A DNA stretch of 64,000 nucleotides from Fibrobacter sp. UWB4 (GCF_002210345.1 NZ_MWQI01000001.1:682001-746000); one strand, 5' to 3'; numbered from the stretch's first letter, positions 1 through 9,532 are shown. The notes: generated by a model not told the origin, from the letters alone. Program-made: numbers and translations.

Positions 1-950
1 CTGTTGTCGATTTTGAAACCTTCTACAGGACCTTCTTCATAGTAGAATAGCTCTTCGCTTTTGTCGCGGTCGCTCAACAGAAATTCTGCACTTTCTTCTT
101 TGCACATTTTTTCGTTGATATTTCCAAAACGTTCATGTCTTGTGCATGTTTTACCATTACTTGAAAAAGTTTCAAAGTAATTCATGCCTGTTGAATCGAA
201 TTTTGCATAGCCGTCAACTTCAAAAATTTGATTACCGATAGAAAAAGAAAACCTTTCAACTGGATTTGGAGCTTGATGTGAAATCTCCTTGATGACTTGA
301 GTTTTGAAAAGAGAGTCTATGTAAAGGTCTCCGATATCAAATCCCAAATTATCATCAAGGATATGATCGTAATTTGCACCAAGCTCAATTGCGTTGTCTA
401 TACTCACTCTAGTCGTGATATATAGAGAGTCTGGAGTGATTGTAAATGTACGTGTTATACCGCTCAAGTGAGCGATGAATTTTGAACACTTTATTTCTGT
501 TTCACCGAGAATCCTTTCGCAACCGGTAAGTTCCCAAACACCGTAAATGCCATTGTGGTTATTGCTTAAAGACAATGTTTCAACATTTATGTATGCGTCA
601 AGAAACTGTTGCTCATTTGGATCTTCAGAAACTTGTTTTTCTGTAGGTCCTATCCAAAGGGAATCTCCAACAACCCTAAATGAACTGGGTTCTAGTGATT
701 TTAGATTTTCTTCCCATGCAAAAGTTTTTGTATCGGGGTGGTAATTGCAGGAGTATGTCCCTACGTATGCTTTTTTTGTATCCTCTTCAAATCTGAACGG
801 AGTCACAAACGTATAACCTTCGCCGATATCAACATTTGACTGAGTTGATGGTTTTGTGGTTTGAGTATTGTCGAGACCCGATGTCGGATTGTCATCGCTG
901 CAAGCGACAAATATGAACATGCCACATAAAACTGCGTAAGCCTTTCTCAT
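1..950 (-). CDS. Putative surface lipoprotein, C-terminus beyond the window
   Basis: The frame is open from an ATG at 948-950 to the left edge of the window, so the 3' end of the gene is missing. The protein begins MRKAYAVLCGMFIFVACS, a lipoprotein signal peptide with lipobox FVAC, then an Asp/Asn/Thr/Ser-rich linker of the kind that tethers Fibrobacter lipoproteins. The remainder (about 316 residues seen) has no domain I recognise. It is divergent from the small gene at 1010. Its role is unknown; secretion and lipid anchoring are inferred from the signal peptide only. Confidence 0.8.
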   Translation of the reverse strand, partial: MRKAYAVLCGMFIFVACSDDNPTSGLDNTQTTKPSTQSNVDIGEGYTFVTPFRFEEDTKKAYVGTYSCNYHPDTKTFAWEENLKSLEPSSFRVVGDSLWIGPTEKQVSEDPNEQQFLDAYINVETLSLSNNHNGIYGVWELTGCERILGETEIKCSKFIAHLSGITRTFTITPDSLYITTRVSIDNAIELGANYDHILDDNLGFDIGDLYIDSLFKTQVIKEISHQAPNPVERFSFSIGNQIFEVDGYAKFDSTGMNYFETFSSNGKTCTRHERFGNINEKMCKEESAEFLLSDRDKSEELFYYEEGPVEGFKIDN

Positions 951-1009
951 ATTAAAACCCTTTTTTATTTAACGGTAATATATTAAATTTGTCTTTCAAG
1001 GAGGCTGTC

Positions 1010-1258
1010 ATGGCTAAAAAGAAAGATAAAGCGTTCAGCAAGGTTGCTGAAACCGCCAAAGAAAGCGATGCGATGCGCATGCTCCGCATAGACGGCTCCC
1101 AAAACGGAGCCACGTTACGGACAAGAGTTGTCCGAGACAAGACAAAGTACAAGAGAAATTTGAAACACAAGAAGTCTCTTGGTTTCTGCTATGGATTGAA
1201 ATCCCTCGCCGATGCGGGGGATTTCCCTTTTTTATGGGGTGCGGTCGTATGTGAATGA
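1010..1258 (+). CDS. Small basic protein of unknown function
   Basis: An 82-residue Lys/Arg-rich protein starting MAKKKDKAFSKVAETAKES. The start at 1010 was chosen because AAGGAGG lies 5 bases upstream; a longer frame beginning at 989 has no such site. The segment TRVVRDKTKYKRN is strongly basic, which suggests nucleic-acid contact but proves nothing. Two oddities: codons around 1086-1115 include a hairpin (GGCTCC/GGAGCC), and a full intrinsic terminator (1199-1233) lies inside the frame, before the stop. The true C-terminus may therefore end earlier in another frame; TGA at 1197-1199 in the frame one base on would stop just before the hairpin. Confidence 0.55.
   Translation: MAKKKDKAFSKVAETAKESDAMRMLRIDGSQNGATLRTRVVRDKTKYKRNLKHKKSLGFCYGLKSLADAGDFPFLWGAVVCE
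1199..1233 (+). terminator. Intrinsic terminator
   Basis: AAATCCC pairs with GGGATTT around a short loop and is followed by CCCTTTTTT. It overlaps the 3' end of the small basic-protein frame. Confidence 0.65.
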
Positions 1259-1322
1259 ATCCGTATAGAATTTCATATTTATATTTGTGATGAAAATTTA
1301 TATTTGACAAAAAAGGTTTCTT

Positions 1323-2915
1323 ATGCGGTTTGTGCTATTTGGAATTATGAGCATTGCGATGGCGCTCGGTGCTTGTTCTCAATCGGTTTCGTCAACTGAA
1401 GATGATGATCCAGCTTCTTTAAATGGCCCCAAGAAAAATAAGGTCAGCTCCAGTAGCAGAATTAATGAAAAAAGTTCATCGAGCCGTTCCACGGATAAAT
1501 CTGACGAAGAAGATTGTTCTGGCGAGTCGGGTGAACCCTGGGATGGAACGACCGCAAAGGATTTCGCTTGTGGTACGGGAACTAAGCTTAGCCCGTACAT
1601 CATATTGACGGCTGAACAGCTTGCTCGCTTGTCTTTCTTGGTAAATGCTAGTGAAAAGGCTTATAGCGGCAAGTATTTCAAGCTTGGTGCAGATATCTTG
1701 CTCAACAAGGGAAAAGTTATTGATAGCAAGGGCGCTCTTGTGGCAGATTCGACGAAACTTCACAAGTGGACACCTATCGGCAATTCAAGTGTGTCCTTTG
1801 ACGGCAACTTTGATGGCGATGGTCATACTATAAGCGGCATGTTCATCAACACGACAAGTACGCACAATGGACTGTTTGGAAATAGCCAGGGAACCGTGCA
1901 AAATTTGACCGTGGACAATTCTTGGGTGTACGGTGGCAAATATACTGCGGGGGTTGTGGGTGCTAATGTTGGAATGGTTTTGAAAATAACGAATCAGGCT
2001 AGTGTATCAGGAAAGGACGAATGTATTGGTGGTGTGATTGGTAGTTCAGGTCAAAAAAATTATAGTGATAATTCAGTTATCAAAAATGCAGTCAATAAAG
2101 GAATTATTATTGGCGAAAAAAATGTTGGTGGCGTAGCTGGATGTGCTACTTATGTAACTGTTGATGGTGCTGAAAATTTAGCGCCTATTGAAGGCTATGG
2201 TTATGTCGGTGGAGTCTTTGGTGGAATCGGCAGCTCATCAAAGAATGATGTGAAAAATTTAAAGAATAGTGGTGACATTACTGGTAAACATTTTGTAGGA
2301 GGGGTTGCTGGACACTGTGGAGGACTTACAACAGTTTATTCAAATAATCAGCCGTCCTCATATTCTTGTTGGAAATCGGAGTCTTGGCCATGCGGTTCTG
2401 TTCAGATAGCTTATAATGAAGGGGCTGTTACCGGAATAAGATATGTTGGTGGAATTATTGGAGAAGTTTGTCATGGGTTTATTTCAAGTTTAAGTAATAA
2501 AGGTGATGTTGTAGGTGAAGGCGGAACAGGAGGAATAGTTAGTTCCATGTCCTATACAAAAACTACAGCCGTTTATAATATTGGAAATGTTTATGGGAGG
2601 AATTACGTCGGTGGAATCATTGGCTATAATCAAGAAGGCGTTACAAACTCCGCATATTCCACAGGTAAAGTTGATGGCGATTCCTTAGTTGGCTTGATGA
2701 TTGGCTACAACTACAATACCACGATGGCTGATTACTACTACCTAGAACGTGGCAAGCAGGAACCTTTTGGCCTCAATAACGGCGGTGGAGTCGCAACGCC
2801 TAAAACTGAAGACGAAATGAAATCAAAAGATTTCGCTAAACTCCTTGGTGATGAATTTGTCTATAACTCTGGCCTAAATGACGGCTATCCAGTACTCAGC
2901 TGGGAAAAGGAATAA
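1323..2915 (+). CDS. Lipoprotein with GLUG-type repeats
   Basis: A 530-residue lipoprotein: signal peptide MRFVLFGIMSIAMALGACS with lipobox LGAC, then a Ser-rich linker (SSSSRI, KSSSSR) over about residues 35-60. From about residue 130 to 500 it is built of glycine-rich repeats of the GLUG kind (YVGGVFGGI, FVGGVAGHC, YVGGIIGEV, YVGGIIGYN, each about 25-40 residues apart), which form elongated beta-solenoids in known surface proteins. A surface adhesin or carbohydrate-contact role is plausible but not shown. It is followed convergently by the toxin-antitoxin pair, only 3 bases from its stop. Confidence 0.75.
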   Translation: MRFVLFGIMSIAMALGACSQSVSSTEDDDPASLNGPKKNKVSSSSRINEKSSSSRSTDKSDEEDCSGESGEPWDGTTAKDFACGTGTKLSPYIILTAEQLARLSFLVNASEKAYSGKYFKLGADILLNKGKVIDSKGALVADSTKLHKWTPIGNSSVSFDGNFDGDGHTISGMFINTTSTHNGLFGNSQGTVQNLTVDNSWVYGGKYTAGVVGANVGMVLKITNQASVSGKDECIGGVIGSSGQKNYSDNSVIKNAVNKGIIIGEKNVGGVAGCATYVTVDGAENLAPIEGYGYVGGVFGGIGSSSKNDVKNLKNSGDITGKHFVGGVAGHCGGLTTVYSNNQPSSYSCWKSESWPCGSVQIAYNEGAVTGIRYVGGIIGEVCHGFISSLSNKGDVVGEGGTGGIVSSMSYTKTTAVYNIGNVYGRNYVGGIIGYNQEGVTNSAYSTGKVDGDSLVGLMIGYNYNTTMADYYYLERGKQEPFGLNNGGGVATPKTEDEMKSKDFAKLLGDEFVYNSGLNDGYPVLSWEKE

Positions 2916-2918
2916 ATA

Positions 2919-3215
2919 TTATTTGTCGAATAAGTCCGCGTGAGTGCCTGTGCGGATTAATTCGAGGATAAGTATGTTTTCTCTTTTTTGGTAAATCAGA
3001 AGCCAATCGGGGCGAATATGGAGTTCTCTGTGTCCTGCCCAGTTGCCGTCAAGAGCGTGGTCTCGATAGCGTTCTTCTAAAGGGATGTTATTTGCGAGCT
3101 TTAATATGACGGAATATAGTTCATCCATGTCGTAGTTTCTTTTTTTTGCTCGCTTGATGTCCTTTTTATATTGTGATGTCCATTGGATTTTGTAAAGAGG
3201 CTCTTTCTCTACCAA
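2919..3215 (-). CDS. RelE/YafQ-family toxin
   Basis: A 98-residue basic protein with the RelE/ParE-fold signature of YafQ-type mRNA interferases: WTSQYKKDIKRAKKRN near the N-terminus, then DHALDGNWAGHRELHIRPDW (residues about 53-72) and a C-terminal ELIRTGTHADLF. Family toxins cleave mRNA on the ribosome; DHxLxGxWxGxRExHIxPDWLLIY is the characteristic YafQ stretch. It overlaps the antitoxin gene upstream by 7 bases, the usual translationally coupled antitoxin-first order. Confidence 0.88.
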   Translation of the reverse strand: MVEKEPLYKIQWTSQYKKDIKRAKKRNYDMDELYSVILKLANNIPLEERYRDHALDGNWAGHRELHIRPDWLLIYQKRENILILELIRTGTHADLFDK

Positions 3216-3490
3216 GATTTCATCTCCCGAATGGCTTCGTTGACGGTATAGGTTTTAACTTTTGATGGATTTTTCAAAAATTTCTCGTAGATTTTGTCGC
3301 CTTCTTTCATTGCTTTGATTGTCTCGCGATTAGGGGTGTTTATGCCAATTTCAAAAGGAATTCTACCTTCGCGTAATACTTGCTTGGTAAATACGTTATA
3401 GAGGCCTGAAATAGTCATTCCCACTTGTTCGCAAAATTCCGCGATGCCTTTTTTGTCTTCATCATCGAGTGTAATTGTTAGATTTGCCAT
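3209..3490 (-). CDS. RelB/DinJ-family antitoxin
   Basis: A 93-residue protein with the ribbon-helix-helix N-terminus of RelB/DinJ antitoxins (MANLTITLDDEDKKGIAEFC) and the family's IPFEI motif at about residues 64-68. It would neutralise the downstream toxin and repress its own operon. The start has AGGA 7 bases upstream. The C-terminus overlaps the toxin start. No operator palindrome was examined closely enough to report. Confidence 0.87.
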   Translation of the reverse strand: MANLTITLDDEDKKGIAEFCEQVGMTISGLYNVFTKQVLREGRIPFEIGINTPNRETIKAMKEGDKIYEKFLKNPSKVKTYTVNEAIREMKSW

Positions 3491-3572
3491 TTTGCTTCCT
3501 GTGATATTTAATTGTTTTACACATTAAATATATGTAAAAATTACTTAAAAAGCAATGTTTACTATTGAACAA

Positions 3573-3605
3573 AAAAATCCATCGGTAAAACCGATGGATT
3601 TTTAA
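3573..3605. terminator. Bidirectional intrinsic terminator
   Basis: AAAATCCATCGGT pairs perfectly with ACCGATGGATTTTT around AAA. A T-tract results on either strand, so it can end transcripts from both sides, mainly aconitase coming from the right. Confidence 0.7.
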
Positions 3606-3612
3606 TGCTTTT

Positions 3613-3647
3613 GATCCTTCGAAACCTTGCGGTCACTCAGGATGACG
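3613..3647. repeat. Dispersed CTCAGGATGAC-type palindromic repeat
   Basis: GATCCTTCG...CTCAGGATGACG is one copy of a short repeat that recurs at about 21695, 36526, 44260, 44450 and, inside ligA, at 55635-55728. It resembles REP/BIME-like intergenic palindromes. Confidence 0.6.
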
Positions 3648-3696
3648 AACGGCGCACTCGCGATGGCTTATGCTATTGGGGAATGCGCCGGATCGC

Positions 3697-5970
3697 TTAC
3701 TTATTGTTCGCGCGGATGAGGTTGAGAGCGGAACCTGCCTTGAACCATGCCCACTGCTGTTCGTTGTAGGTGTGGCTCAGGGCTATGTTATCGACGGAGC
3801 CATCCTTGTGGTGGGCGACGAGCGTGAATTCGGAACCCGGAGCGAACTTGGTGAGGCCAACGATATCGAACACGTCCTGTTCCTGGATCTTGTCGTAGTC
3901 GGCTGCGTTCTTGAAGGTGAGGGCGAGCATGCCCTGCTTCTTGAGGTTCGTCTCGTGGATGCGGGCGAAGCTCTTCACGATCACGGCCTTCACGCCGAGG
4001 AAGCGCGGTTCCATAGCGGCGTGTTCGCGGCTGGAGCCTTCACCGTAGTTTTCGTCACCAATGACGATGGAACCCGTGCCCTTGGCCTTGTAAATCTTGG
4101 CAAGTTCAGGGACTTCCTTGTATTCACCGCACTGGCAGAGAACCTTGTTGGTTTCGCCGTTGAAGGCGTTCACGGCGCCGATGAGCATGTTGTTCGAAAT
4201 GTTTTCGAGATGACCGCGGTAGTTGAGCCACGGACCGGCCATGGAGATGTGGTCGGTGGTGCACTTGCCCTTCGCCTTGATGAGGAGCGGGGCGCCCGCG
4301 ATGTCCTTGCCGTCCCAAGCCGCGAACGGAGCGAGGGCCTGGAGGCGCTTGCTTTCGGGGTTGATGGAAACGGTGATGTTGGAACCGTCAGCAGCTGGAG
4401 CCTGGTAGCCGGCATCCTTGACTTCGAAACCCTTCGGCGGGAGTTCGCACTGTTCCGGCGGGTCGAGCTTCACGGCCTTGCCATCGTTATTCACGAGGGT
4501 GTCGGTCATCGGGTTGAAGCGGATATCGCCAGAGAGGGCGGCAATCACAGCCATGAGCGGGGAGGCAACGAAAGCGTGTGTGTTCGGGTTGCCGTCGGCG
4601 CGCTTGGCAAAGTTGCGGTTAAAGCTGTGGACGATGGTGTTGAGTTCTTTCTTGTCGGCACCGGCGCGATCCCAGCGGCCAATGCAAGGACCGCAAGCGT
4701 TTGTCATGATCGTTGCACCGAACTGCTTGAACAAGTCAATGAGGCCATCGCGTTCAGCAGTGTAGCGAACTTGTTCGGAACCCGGGTTGATGAGAAGCGG
4801 GCACTTCGGGGAAAGACCCTTGGCGAGAGCCTGCTTGATCATGTTGGCGGCCATGTAAAGGTCTTCGTAGCTGGAGTTTGTGCAAGAACCGATGAGGGCG
4901 GCGCTTACGACCGGCGTAGATTCCGGCTTGGTTTCGGTAGCTTTGAGGGAGTCTGCCATGTCGGTCACAGCGAATGCACGGTCCGGGCTGAACGGGCCGT
5001 TGTAATGCGGGATGAGCGTGTTGAGGTCGATTTCCACAACGCGGTCAAAATACTTTTCCGGTTCGGCTTCAACTTCCGGGTCGGCCTTGAGGTCGGCGGC
5101 AATCTTGTCGGCGGCATCGGCGACGTCGGCACGGCCTGTTGCGCGGAGGTAGCGGCTCATGGAATCGTCGTAGCTGAAGGTGGAGCAGGTAGCGCCCACT
5201 TCGGCACCCATGTTGGCAATCGTTGCCTTGCCGGTAGCGGAGAGGCTGCGTGCGCCTTCGCCAAAGTATTCGATAATAGCGTTCGTGCCACCCTTAACAG
5301 TGAGGATGCCGGCGAGCTTAAGGATGATGTCCTTAGCCGTTGCAAAGCCCTGGAGCTTGCCAGTGAGCTTCACGCCGATCATCTTCGGGTACTTGAGTTC
5401 CCACGGGAGACCGACCATGGCGTCCACGGCGTCTGCACCGCCCACGCCAATCGCGAGCATACCGAGGCCGCCTGCGTTCACGGTGTGGGAGTCGGTACCG
5501 ATCATCATTCCGCCCGGGAAGGCGTAGTTTTCGAGCACCACCTGGTGGATGATGCCAGCACCCGGGAGCCAGCAGTCAATGCCGTACTTGGCGGAGACTG
5601 ACTGCAAGAAGTCGTACACTTCCTTGCTTTCTTCCTTGGCGCGCGGGAGGTCCTTTTCGACACCTTCGCGAGCGATAATCAAGTGGTCGCAATGCACGGA
5701 ACTCGGCACAGCCACGCGGGACTTGCCTGCAGTCGTGAACTGGAGGAGGGCCATCTGGGCGGTTGCGTCTTGCATGGCAACGCGGTCCGGGTGGAATTCG
5801 GCAAAATCAGCGCCGCGCTTGTAGGTTCTGTTTTCTGCGCCATCGATCAGGTGGCTGTAGAGAATCTTCTCGGCGAGAGTGAGCGGGCGGCCAAGCTGCT
5901 TGCGGGCAACAGCGACGCGGGCAGGAATGCGAGCGTATGTGGCCTGGATCATGTCGAAATTAAAAAGCAT
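3697..5970 (-). CDS. acnA: Aconitate hydratase
   Basis: A 757-residue aconitase that isomerises citrate and isocitrate in the TCA cycle using a [4Fe-4S] cluster. The cluster ligands are visible in LIGSCTNSS (about residue 362) and [10 protein letters not shown] (about residue 427, two Cys). The N-terminus ([16 protein letters not shown]) and the C-terminal swivel domain ([15 protein letters not shown]) match the mitochondrial-type aconitase subfamily. The start has GAGGTAA 5 bases upstream. It is monocistronic, divergent from the lipoprotein at 6083. The gene is GC-rich with a strong codon bias, as expected for a highly expressed central-metabolism enzyme. Confidence 0.95.
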   Translation of the reverse strand: MLFNFDMIQATYARIPARVAVARKQLGRPLTLAEKILYSHLIDGAENRTYKRGADFAEFHPDRVAMQDATAQMALLQFTTAGKSRVAVPSSVHCDHLIIAREGVEKDLPRAKEESKEVYDFLQSVSAKYGIDCWLPGAGIIHQVVLENYAFPGGMMIGTDSHTVNAGGLGMLAIGVGGADAVDAMVGLPWELKYPKMIGVKLTGKLQGFATAKDIILKLAGILTVKGGTNAIIEYFGEGARSLSATGKATIANMGAEVGATCSTFSYDDSMSRYLRATGRADVADAADKIAADLKADPEVEAEPEKYFDRVVEIDLNTLIPHYNGPFSPDRAFAVTDMADSLKATETKPESTPVVSAALIGSCTNSSYEDLYMAANMIKQALAKGLSPKCPLLINPGSEQVRYTAERDGLIDLFKQFGATIMTNACGPCIGRWDRAGADKKELNTIVHSFNRNFAKRADGNPNTHAFVASPLMAVIAALSGDIRFNPMTDTLVNNDGKAVKLDPPEQCELPPKGFEVKDAGYQAPAADGSNITVSINPESKRLQALAPFAAWDGKDIAGAPLLIKAKGKCTTDHISMAGPWLNYRGHLENISNNMLIGAVNAFNGETNKVLCQCGEYKEVPELAKIYKAKGTGSIVIGDENYGEGSSREHAAMEPRFLGVKAVIVKSFARIHETNLKKQGMLALTFKNAADYDKIQEQDVFDIVGLTKFAPGSEFTLVAHHKDGSVDNIALSHTYNEQQWAWFKAGSALNLIRANNK

Positions 5971-6082
5971 AGTTACCTCATGAATTTTTCGAGCGAAAAG
6001 ATAGAAATTTTAAAGGCGTGGAAAAGGGAAGAACGTGTAAAAGCACGATGCGTACAATTTTGTATTTTCAATGTAGTCGAAT

Positions 6083-6865
6083 ATGGAAAAGTCCAACCTC
6101 AAAAAGATATCATCTTTGTTCTTGAATTGGTTTCTTGGTGCCGCAACTTTTGCTTGCGTTGCCTGTGACGGTAATTCTTCGATTCCGTTCATCGATGAAA
6201 GCATTTACGATGCCGAGAAAAACACATTGACCGATCTCCGCGACGGGCAAGTTTACCGCACCACGACCATTGCTCCCGAAGGAACGGGCTATTCCAAAGT
6301 ATGGATGGCGCAAAATCTGAATTACCGCTATAATTTGAAGTCTGTCAATGGTGGCCTTGCCGATACGTCAAGTTATTGCGTCTATAACGACCCGGAGAAA
6401 TGCAAAACGTTGGGACGGCTTTATACATGGCCTGCCGCCATGGATAGCGCCGCTTTGTTCAGTACCGATGGCAAGGGTTGCGGTTATACGCGGGATTGCA
6501 AGGCTAGCGAGGTCGTTCGCGGTGTATGCCCCAAAGGTTGGCACCTCCCTAGCATGGAAGAATTCGAAGCTCTGTTAAAAGCGGTGGGCGGCAGTTCTAT
6601 CGCTGCGTTAAAGCTGAAAGCGACTAGCGGCTGGACTGAAAACGGCAACGGTGCGGATGCCTTTGGATTTGCGGCATTGCCGGCTGGTTACAGGGATGCC
6701 GATGGACATTTCGGTTTTCAGGATAGCTGTGCGTATTTTTGGAGCACGACTGAAGTCTATTTCGCCAATTCTTACTTTATGGACATGTATTTTCGCAACA
6801 ACTCTGCGGATATCCCTGGTGATAACAAGGATATTGCTTTTTCCGTCCGCTGCGTGAAAAATTGA
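6083..6865 (+). CDS. Lipoprotein with Fibrobacter major paralogous domain
   Basis: A 260-residue protein with a lipoprotein signal ending FACVAC (cleavage before Cys about 28). The rest is one copy of the 'Fibrobacter succinogenes major paralogous domain' (TIGR02145 type): GQVYRTTTI near residue 52, VWMAQNLNY, GRLYTWPAAM, then CPKGWHLPSMEEFEAL and the closing YFWSTTE...SVRCVKN. The family is abundant in Fibrobacter surface proteins; its molecular function is not established. Paired cysteines suggest disulfides. The start lacks a clear Shine-Dalgarno site. Confidence 0.85.
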   Translation: MEKSNLKKISSLFLNWFLGAATFACVACDGNSSIPFIDESIYDAEKNTLTDLRDGQVYRTTTIAPEGTGYSKVWMAQNLNYRYNLKSVNGGLADTSSYCVYNDPEKCKTLGRLYTWPAAMDSAALFSTDGKGCGYTRDCKASEVVRGVCPKGWHLPSMEEFEALLKAVGGSSIAALKLKATSGWTENGNGADAFGFAALPAGYRDADGHFGFQDSCAYFWSTTEVYFANSYFMDMYFRNNSADIPGDNKDIAFSVRCVKN

Positions 6866-6896
6866 TTTTATATTTAGACCTATAATTGGAGGACGT

Positions 6897-7208
6897 ATGA
6901 AACTTTATACAACAGATTATATCACGGGCAAAGAAATCGAAACGCTTCAAATGGTAAGAGGGAGCGTTGTTTTTAGCAAAAATGTTGTGCGTGATATTTT
7001 TGCGGGACTCAAGACTCTTGTGGGTGGTGAAATCGCTGGCTATACTGAAATGCTTAACGATGCTCGCAATATCGCTATTGGGCGTATGGTCAGCGAAGCG
7101 ACTGCTATCGGTGCAGATGCGATTGTCAACGTTCGTTTTGCCACAGCCTCGGTGATGGCTGGATCCGCAGAAATCATTGCTTACGGGACTGCCGTAAAAT
7201 TCAAATAA
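6897..7208 (+). CDS. YbjQ/UPF0145 family protein
   Basis: A 103-residue protein matching the YbjQ (UPF0145) family in length and pattern: TTDYITGKEIETLQMVRGSV at the start, a central ARNIAIGRM, then GADAIVNVRFATASV and AYGTAVKF at the end. Members form small pentameric domains annotated as putative heavy-metal-binding; the biological role is unclear. GGAGG lies 5 bases before the ATG. It may be cotranscribed with the lipoprotein 31 bases upstream. Confidence 0.85.
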   Translation: MKLYTTDYITGKEIETLQMVRGSVVFSKNVVRDIFAGLKTLVGGEIAGYTEMLNDARNIAIGRMVSEATAIGADAIVNVRFATASVMAGSAEIIAYGTAVKFK

Positions 7209-7214
7209 AAGAAA

Positions 7215-7246
7215 TGTCGTATGGATAAATTCCATACGACAAATTT
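7215..7246 (+). terminator. Intrinsic terminator after ybjQ
   Basis: TGTCGTATGGA pairs with TCCATACGACA across a 5-base loop and is followed by AATTTT. Confidence 0.65.
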
Positions 7247-7332
7247 TAATCTTAAGAGGAAACGTTCGGTTATTCCGAGGACGGACGTCTTTTGTGAAAT
7301 GAACTCGGAATGTACGCGAAAATGCGCGGACT

Positions 7333-8085
7333 TTACTTCCCGGCGATTTCCTTAGCCTTTGCTTCGATTTCTGCGATAGCCTTGGCGCGGCCTTCGGCGG
7401 TGTCTGCGTTTGCAAGCACGATATTCACGAACACGGAACCTGCGACAACTGCGTACACATGCTTCGATAGCACTTTGGACTGTTCGCCGTTGCGGATGCC
7501 AAAGCCGCCAAGAACCTTGGCACCACCCTTACCGACTGTGTCGATAAAGTCGAGTGTTGCCTGGTCAATCGTTGTTTCGCTGCCGGTAGTCCCTGCGCGG
7601 AGTGCGGCGTAGATGTACTTGAAACCTGCGGATGCCATCGTTTCGAGACGTTCCTTGGTCATGCTCGGAGCGGCAACCGGAATGTTTTCGAGACCATGCT
7701 TCTTGCAAGCTTCGGTGAGGCCTTCGTCATGGTCGAACGGAAGGTCCGGAATGATGCAAGCAGAAACGCCTGCGTCCTTGCACATCTTGACGAAGTTTTC
7801 GACGCCCGGCGTAAAGGCGAGGGAGCCGTAAGTCATGATGTAAATCGGCGTTTCGGGGTGGCGTTCGTGAATCTGCTTCACGATGGCGAGGCCCTGCTTG
7901 GTGGAATAGCCTTTTTCGAGTGCGATGGTGGAGGCGGTCTGGATGGCTGGACCGTCGGCGCTCGGGTCGCTAAAGGCAAGCTGGATTTCAAGAATGTTCG
8001 CGCCACCCTTCACGAGGGCATCGGCGATGGCAACGGACGTTTCCGCATCAGGGAAACCCGCAATAAGATGAGACATTAAGTTCAT
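7333..8085 (-). CDS. trpA: Tryptophan synthase alpha subunit
   Basis: A 250-residue TIM-barrel enzyme that cleaves indole-3-glycerol phosphate to indole for TrpB. Family motifs are visible: LEIQLAFSDPSADGPAIQ (catalytic Glu/Asp region, residues about 33-50), PIYIMTYGS, IPDLPFDH and the phosphate-binding GGFGIRNGEQ near residue 195. The N-terminus is a little shorter than Escherichia coli TrpA, starting directly at MNLMSHLIAGFPD. It is last in the trpCF-trpB-trpA order, 107 bases after trpB, with a repeat-rich spacer between them. Confidence 0.95.
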   Translation of the reverse strand: MNLMSHLIAGFPDAETSVAIADALVKGGANILEIQLAFSDPSADGPAIQTASTIALEKGYSTKQGLAIVKQIHERHPETPIYIMTYGSLAFTPGVENFVKMCKDAGVSACIIPDLPFDHDEGLTEACKKHGLENIPVAAPSMTKERLETMASAGFKYIYAALRAGTTGSETTIDQATLDFIDTVGKGGAKVLGGFGIRNGEQSKVLSKHVYAVVAGSVFVNIVLANADTAEGRAKAIAEIEAKAKEIAGK

Positions 8086-8118
8086 AATAAATTCTCGCGG
8101 CTTTGCCGCTGTTGAAAA

Positions 8119-8201
8119 TGTTTTAGTAGGAAGTTAGAAGTAGGAAGGATAATTTGGGACATTACTGTCTACCGTCTACTTCCTACTGTCTACTATTTAT
8201 T
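8119..8201. repeat. Short tandem degenerate repeats (TACTTCCTACTGTC type)
   Basis: The trpB-trpA spacer holds degenerate repeats of TAGAAGTAGGAAG on one side and CTACTTCCTACTGTCTAC on the other, so it could fold back. The same vocabulary recurs at 13478-13520, 14483-14600 and 20205-20240. It does not look coding. Confidence 0.5.
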
Positions 8202-9461
8202 CATTATCTCCGCGTCGTGGATGTCTTCGTTGTTTTCAAGGCGCTTGAGTTCGGCTTTGAGGAATTCCTTCCACTTTTCGGGGCGGAACACCGGGCTTGT
8301 GATGAAGATGTCCTTGTCACCGCGGCCACTCATGTTGATGACGAGCGCCTTGTCTTTCGGGAGTTCCTTCGCAATCTTCATGGCGGCAGCACCGGCGTGA
8401 GCGCTTTCGAGTGCGAACAAAATGCCTTCGTTACGGGCAAAGAACTTGACTGCTTCAAGAGCTTCCTTGTCGAGGATTGCCGTGAATTCCACGCGACCGG
8501 ATTCACCGAGGGCGGCGAGCTGCGGGCCAATGCCCATGTAGTCGAGACCAGCCGAAATGGAGCGCGTTGGCATGGATTGACCGTCTTCGTCAATGAGGAA
8601 GCGGCTCTTGTAACCCTGCACGATGCCTTCGCGGCTTGCGTTACCGGTCATGCGGGCTGCGTTTTCGCCGACGTTCGGACCAATGCCACCAGCCTCTGCA
8701 CCGATAAGGCGCACATTCTTGTCTTCGATAAACGGCGTGAACACGCCGATGGAGTTGCTGCCGCCACCCACGCAAGCGACAACGGCTGCGATGTCGATGT
8801 TACGTTCGGCTGCCTGGCGCTTGACTTCTTCGCCGATGATGGACTGGAACGTGCGAACGATATCCGGGAATGGGGCAGGGCCGAGTGCGGAACCGAGCAC
8901 ATAGTGCGTGTTCTGGAAGTTTGTGGCCCAGTCGCGCATGGCTTCGTTCACGGCATCCTTGAGTGTGCGGCTACCGCTTGTGACCGGCACGACCTTTGCA
9001 CCGTACATTTCCATCGTTGCCACGTTCGGCTGCTGACGACGGACGTCAACTTCGCCCATGTACACGACGCATTCGAGGCCGAGCTTAGCGCATGCAGCTG
9101 CGGTGGCGAGGCCGTGCTGGCCGGCTCCCGTTTCGGCGATGATGCGGGTCTTGCCCATTTTCTTCGCGAGGAGGCATTGACCGATTGCGTTGTTGATCTT
9201 GTGGGCGCCCGTGTTGGCGAGACCTTCGAGCTTGATGTAAATCTGCGCACCGCCCAAAAGTTTGGTTGCCGTCGGGGCAAAGTACAACGGAGTTTCGCGG
9301 CCAATGTAGTCGCGCTGGATGATGCGGAGTTCTTCAAGGAATTCCGGATCGTGGATGTACTTGTTGAATGCCGCTTCGAGGTCGTCGAGCGGGCGGCGGA
9401 TGATTTCGGCAACGTACTTGCCGCCGAACTTGTCAAAGAAACCGTTATTAGAAGTAATCAT
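8193..9461 (-). CDS. trpB: Tryptophan synthase beta subunit
   Basis: A 422-residue PLP enzyme joining indole and serine to make tryptophan. The PLP lysine is in TGAHKINNAIGQ (about residue 90), the phosphate loop is VACVGGGSNSIG (about residue 230), and the catalytic-region ETGAGQHG is intact. The C-terminus runs about 15-20 residues beyond many family members. It is preceded by the Trp-rich leader peptide and attenuator at 9493-9621, so its expression, with trpA, should follow charged tRNA-Trp. Confidence 0.96.
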   Translation of the reverse strand: MITSNNGFFDKFGGKYVAEIIRRPLDDLEAAFNKYIHDPEFLEELRIIQRDYIGRETPLYFAPTATKLLGGAQIYIKLEGLANTGAHKINNAIGQCLLAKKMGKTRIIAETGAGQHGLATAAACAKLGLECVVYMGEVDVRRQQPNVATMEMYGAKVVPVTSGSRTLKDAVNEAMRDWATNFQNTHYVLGSALGPAPFPDIVRTFQSIIGEEVKRQAAERNIDIAAVVACVGGGSNSIGVFTPFIEDKNVRLIGAEAGGIGPNVGENAARMTGNASREGIVQGYKSRFLIDEDGQSMPTRSISAGLDYMGIGPQLAALGESGRVEFTAILDKEALEAVKFFARNEGILFALESAHAGAAAMKIAKELPKDKALVINMSGRGDKDIFITSPVFRPEKWKEFLKAELKRLENNEDIHDAEIMNK

Positions 9462-9492
9462 AGTAGGTTCTGGGTTTAGGTTTAAAATTCAA

Positions 9493-9532
9493 GGCAAAAA
9501 ATAAAGGCCTTCGGTAAGTCCGAAAGCCTTTT
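9493..9532 (-). terminator. trpBA attenuator terminator
   Basis: Read on the minus strand, AAAGGCTTTCGGA...CCGAAGGCCTTT forms a strong hairpin followed by ATTTTTT. It lies 33 bases after the leader-peptide stop and about 30 bases before trpB, the classic position for a ribosome-mediated attenuator. Confidence 0.85.

Noticed and set aside
3670-5601. A 643-codon open frame opposite aconitase, and a 441-codon frame opposite trpB (8154-9479)
   Set aside because: Both are mirror frames of strongly codon-biased, GC-rich genes; the translations have no domain and no ribosome-binding site.
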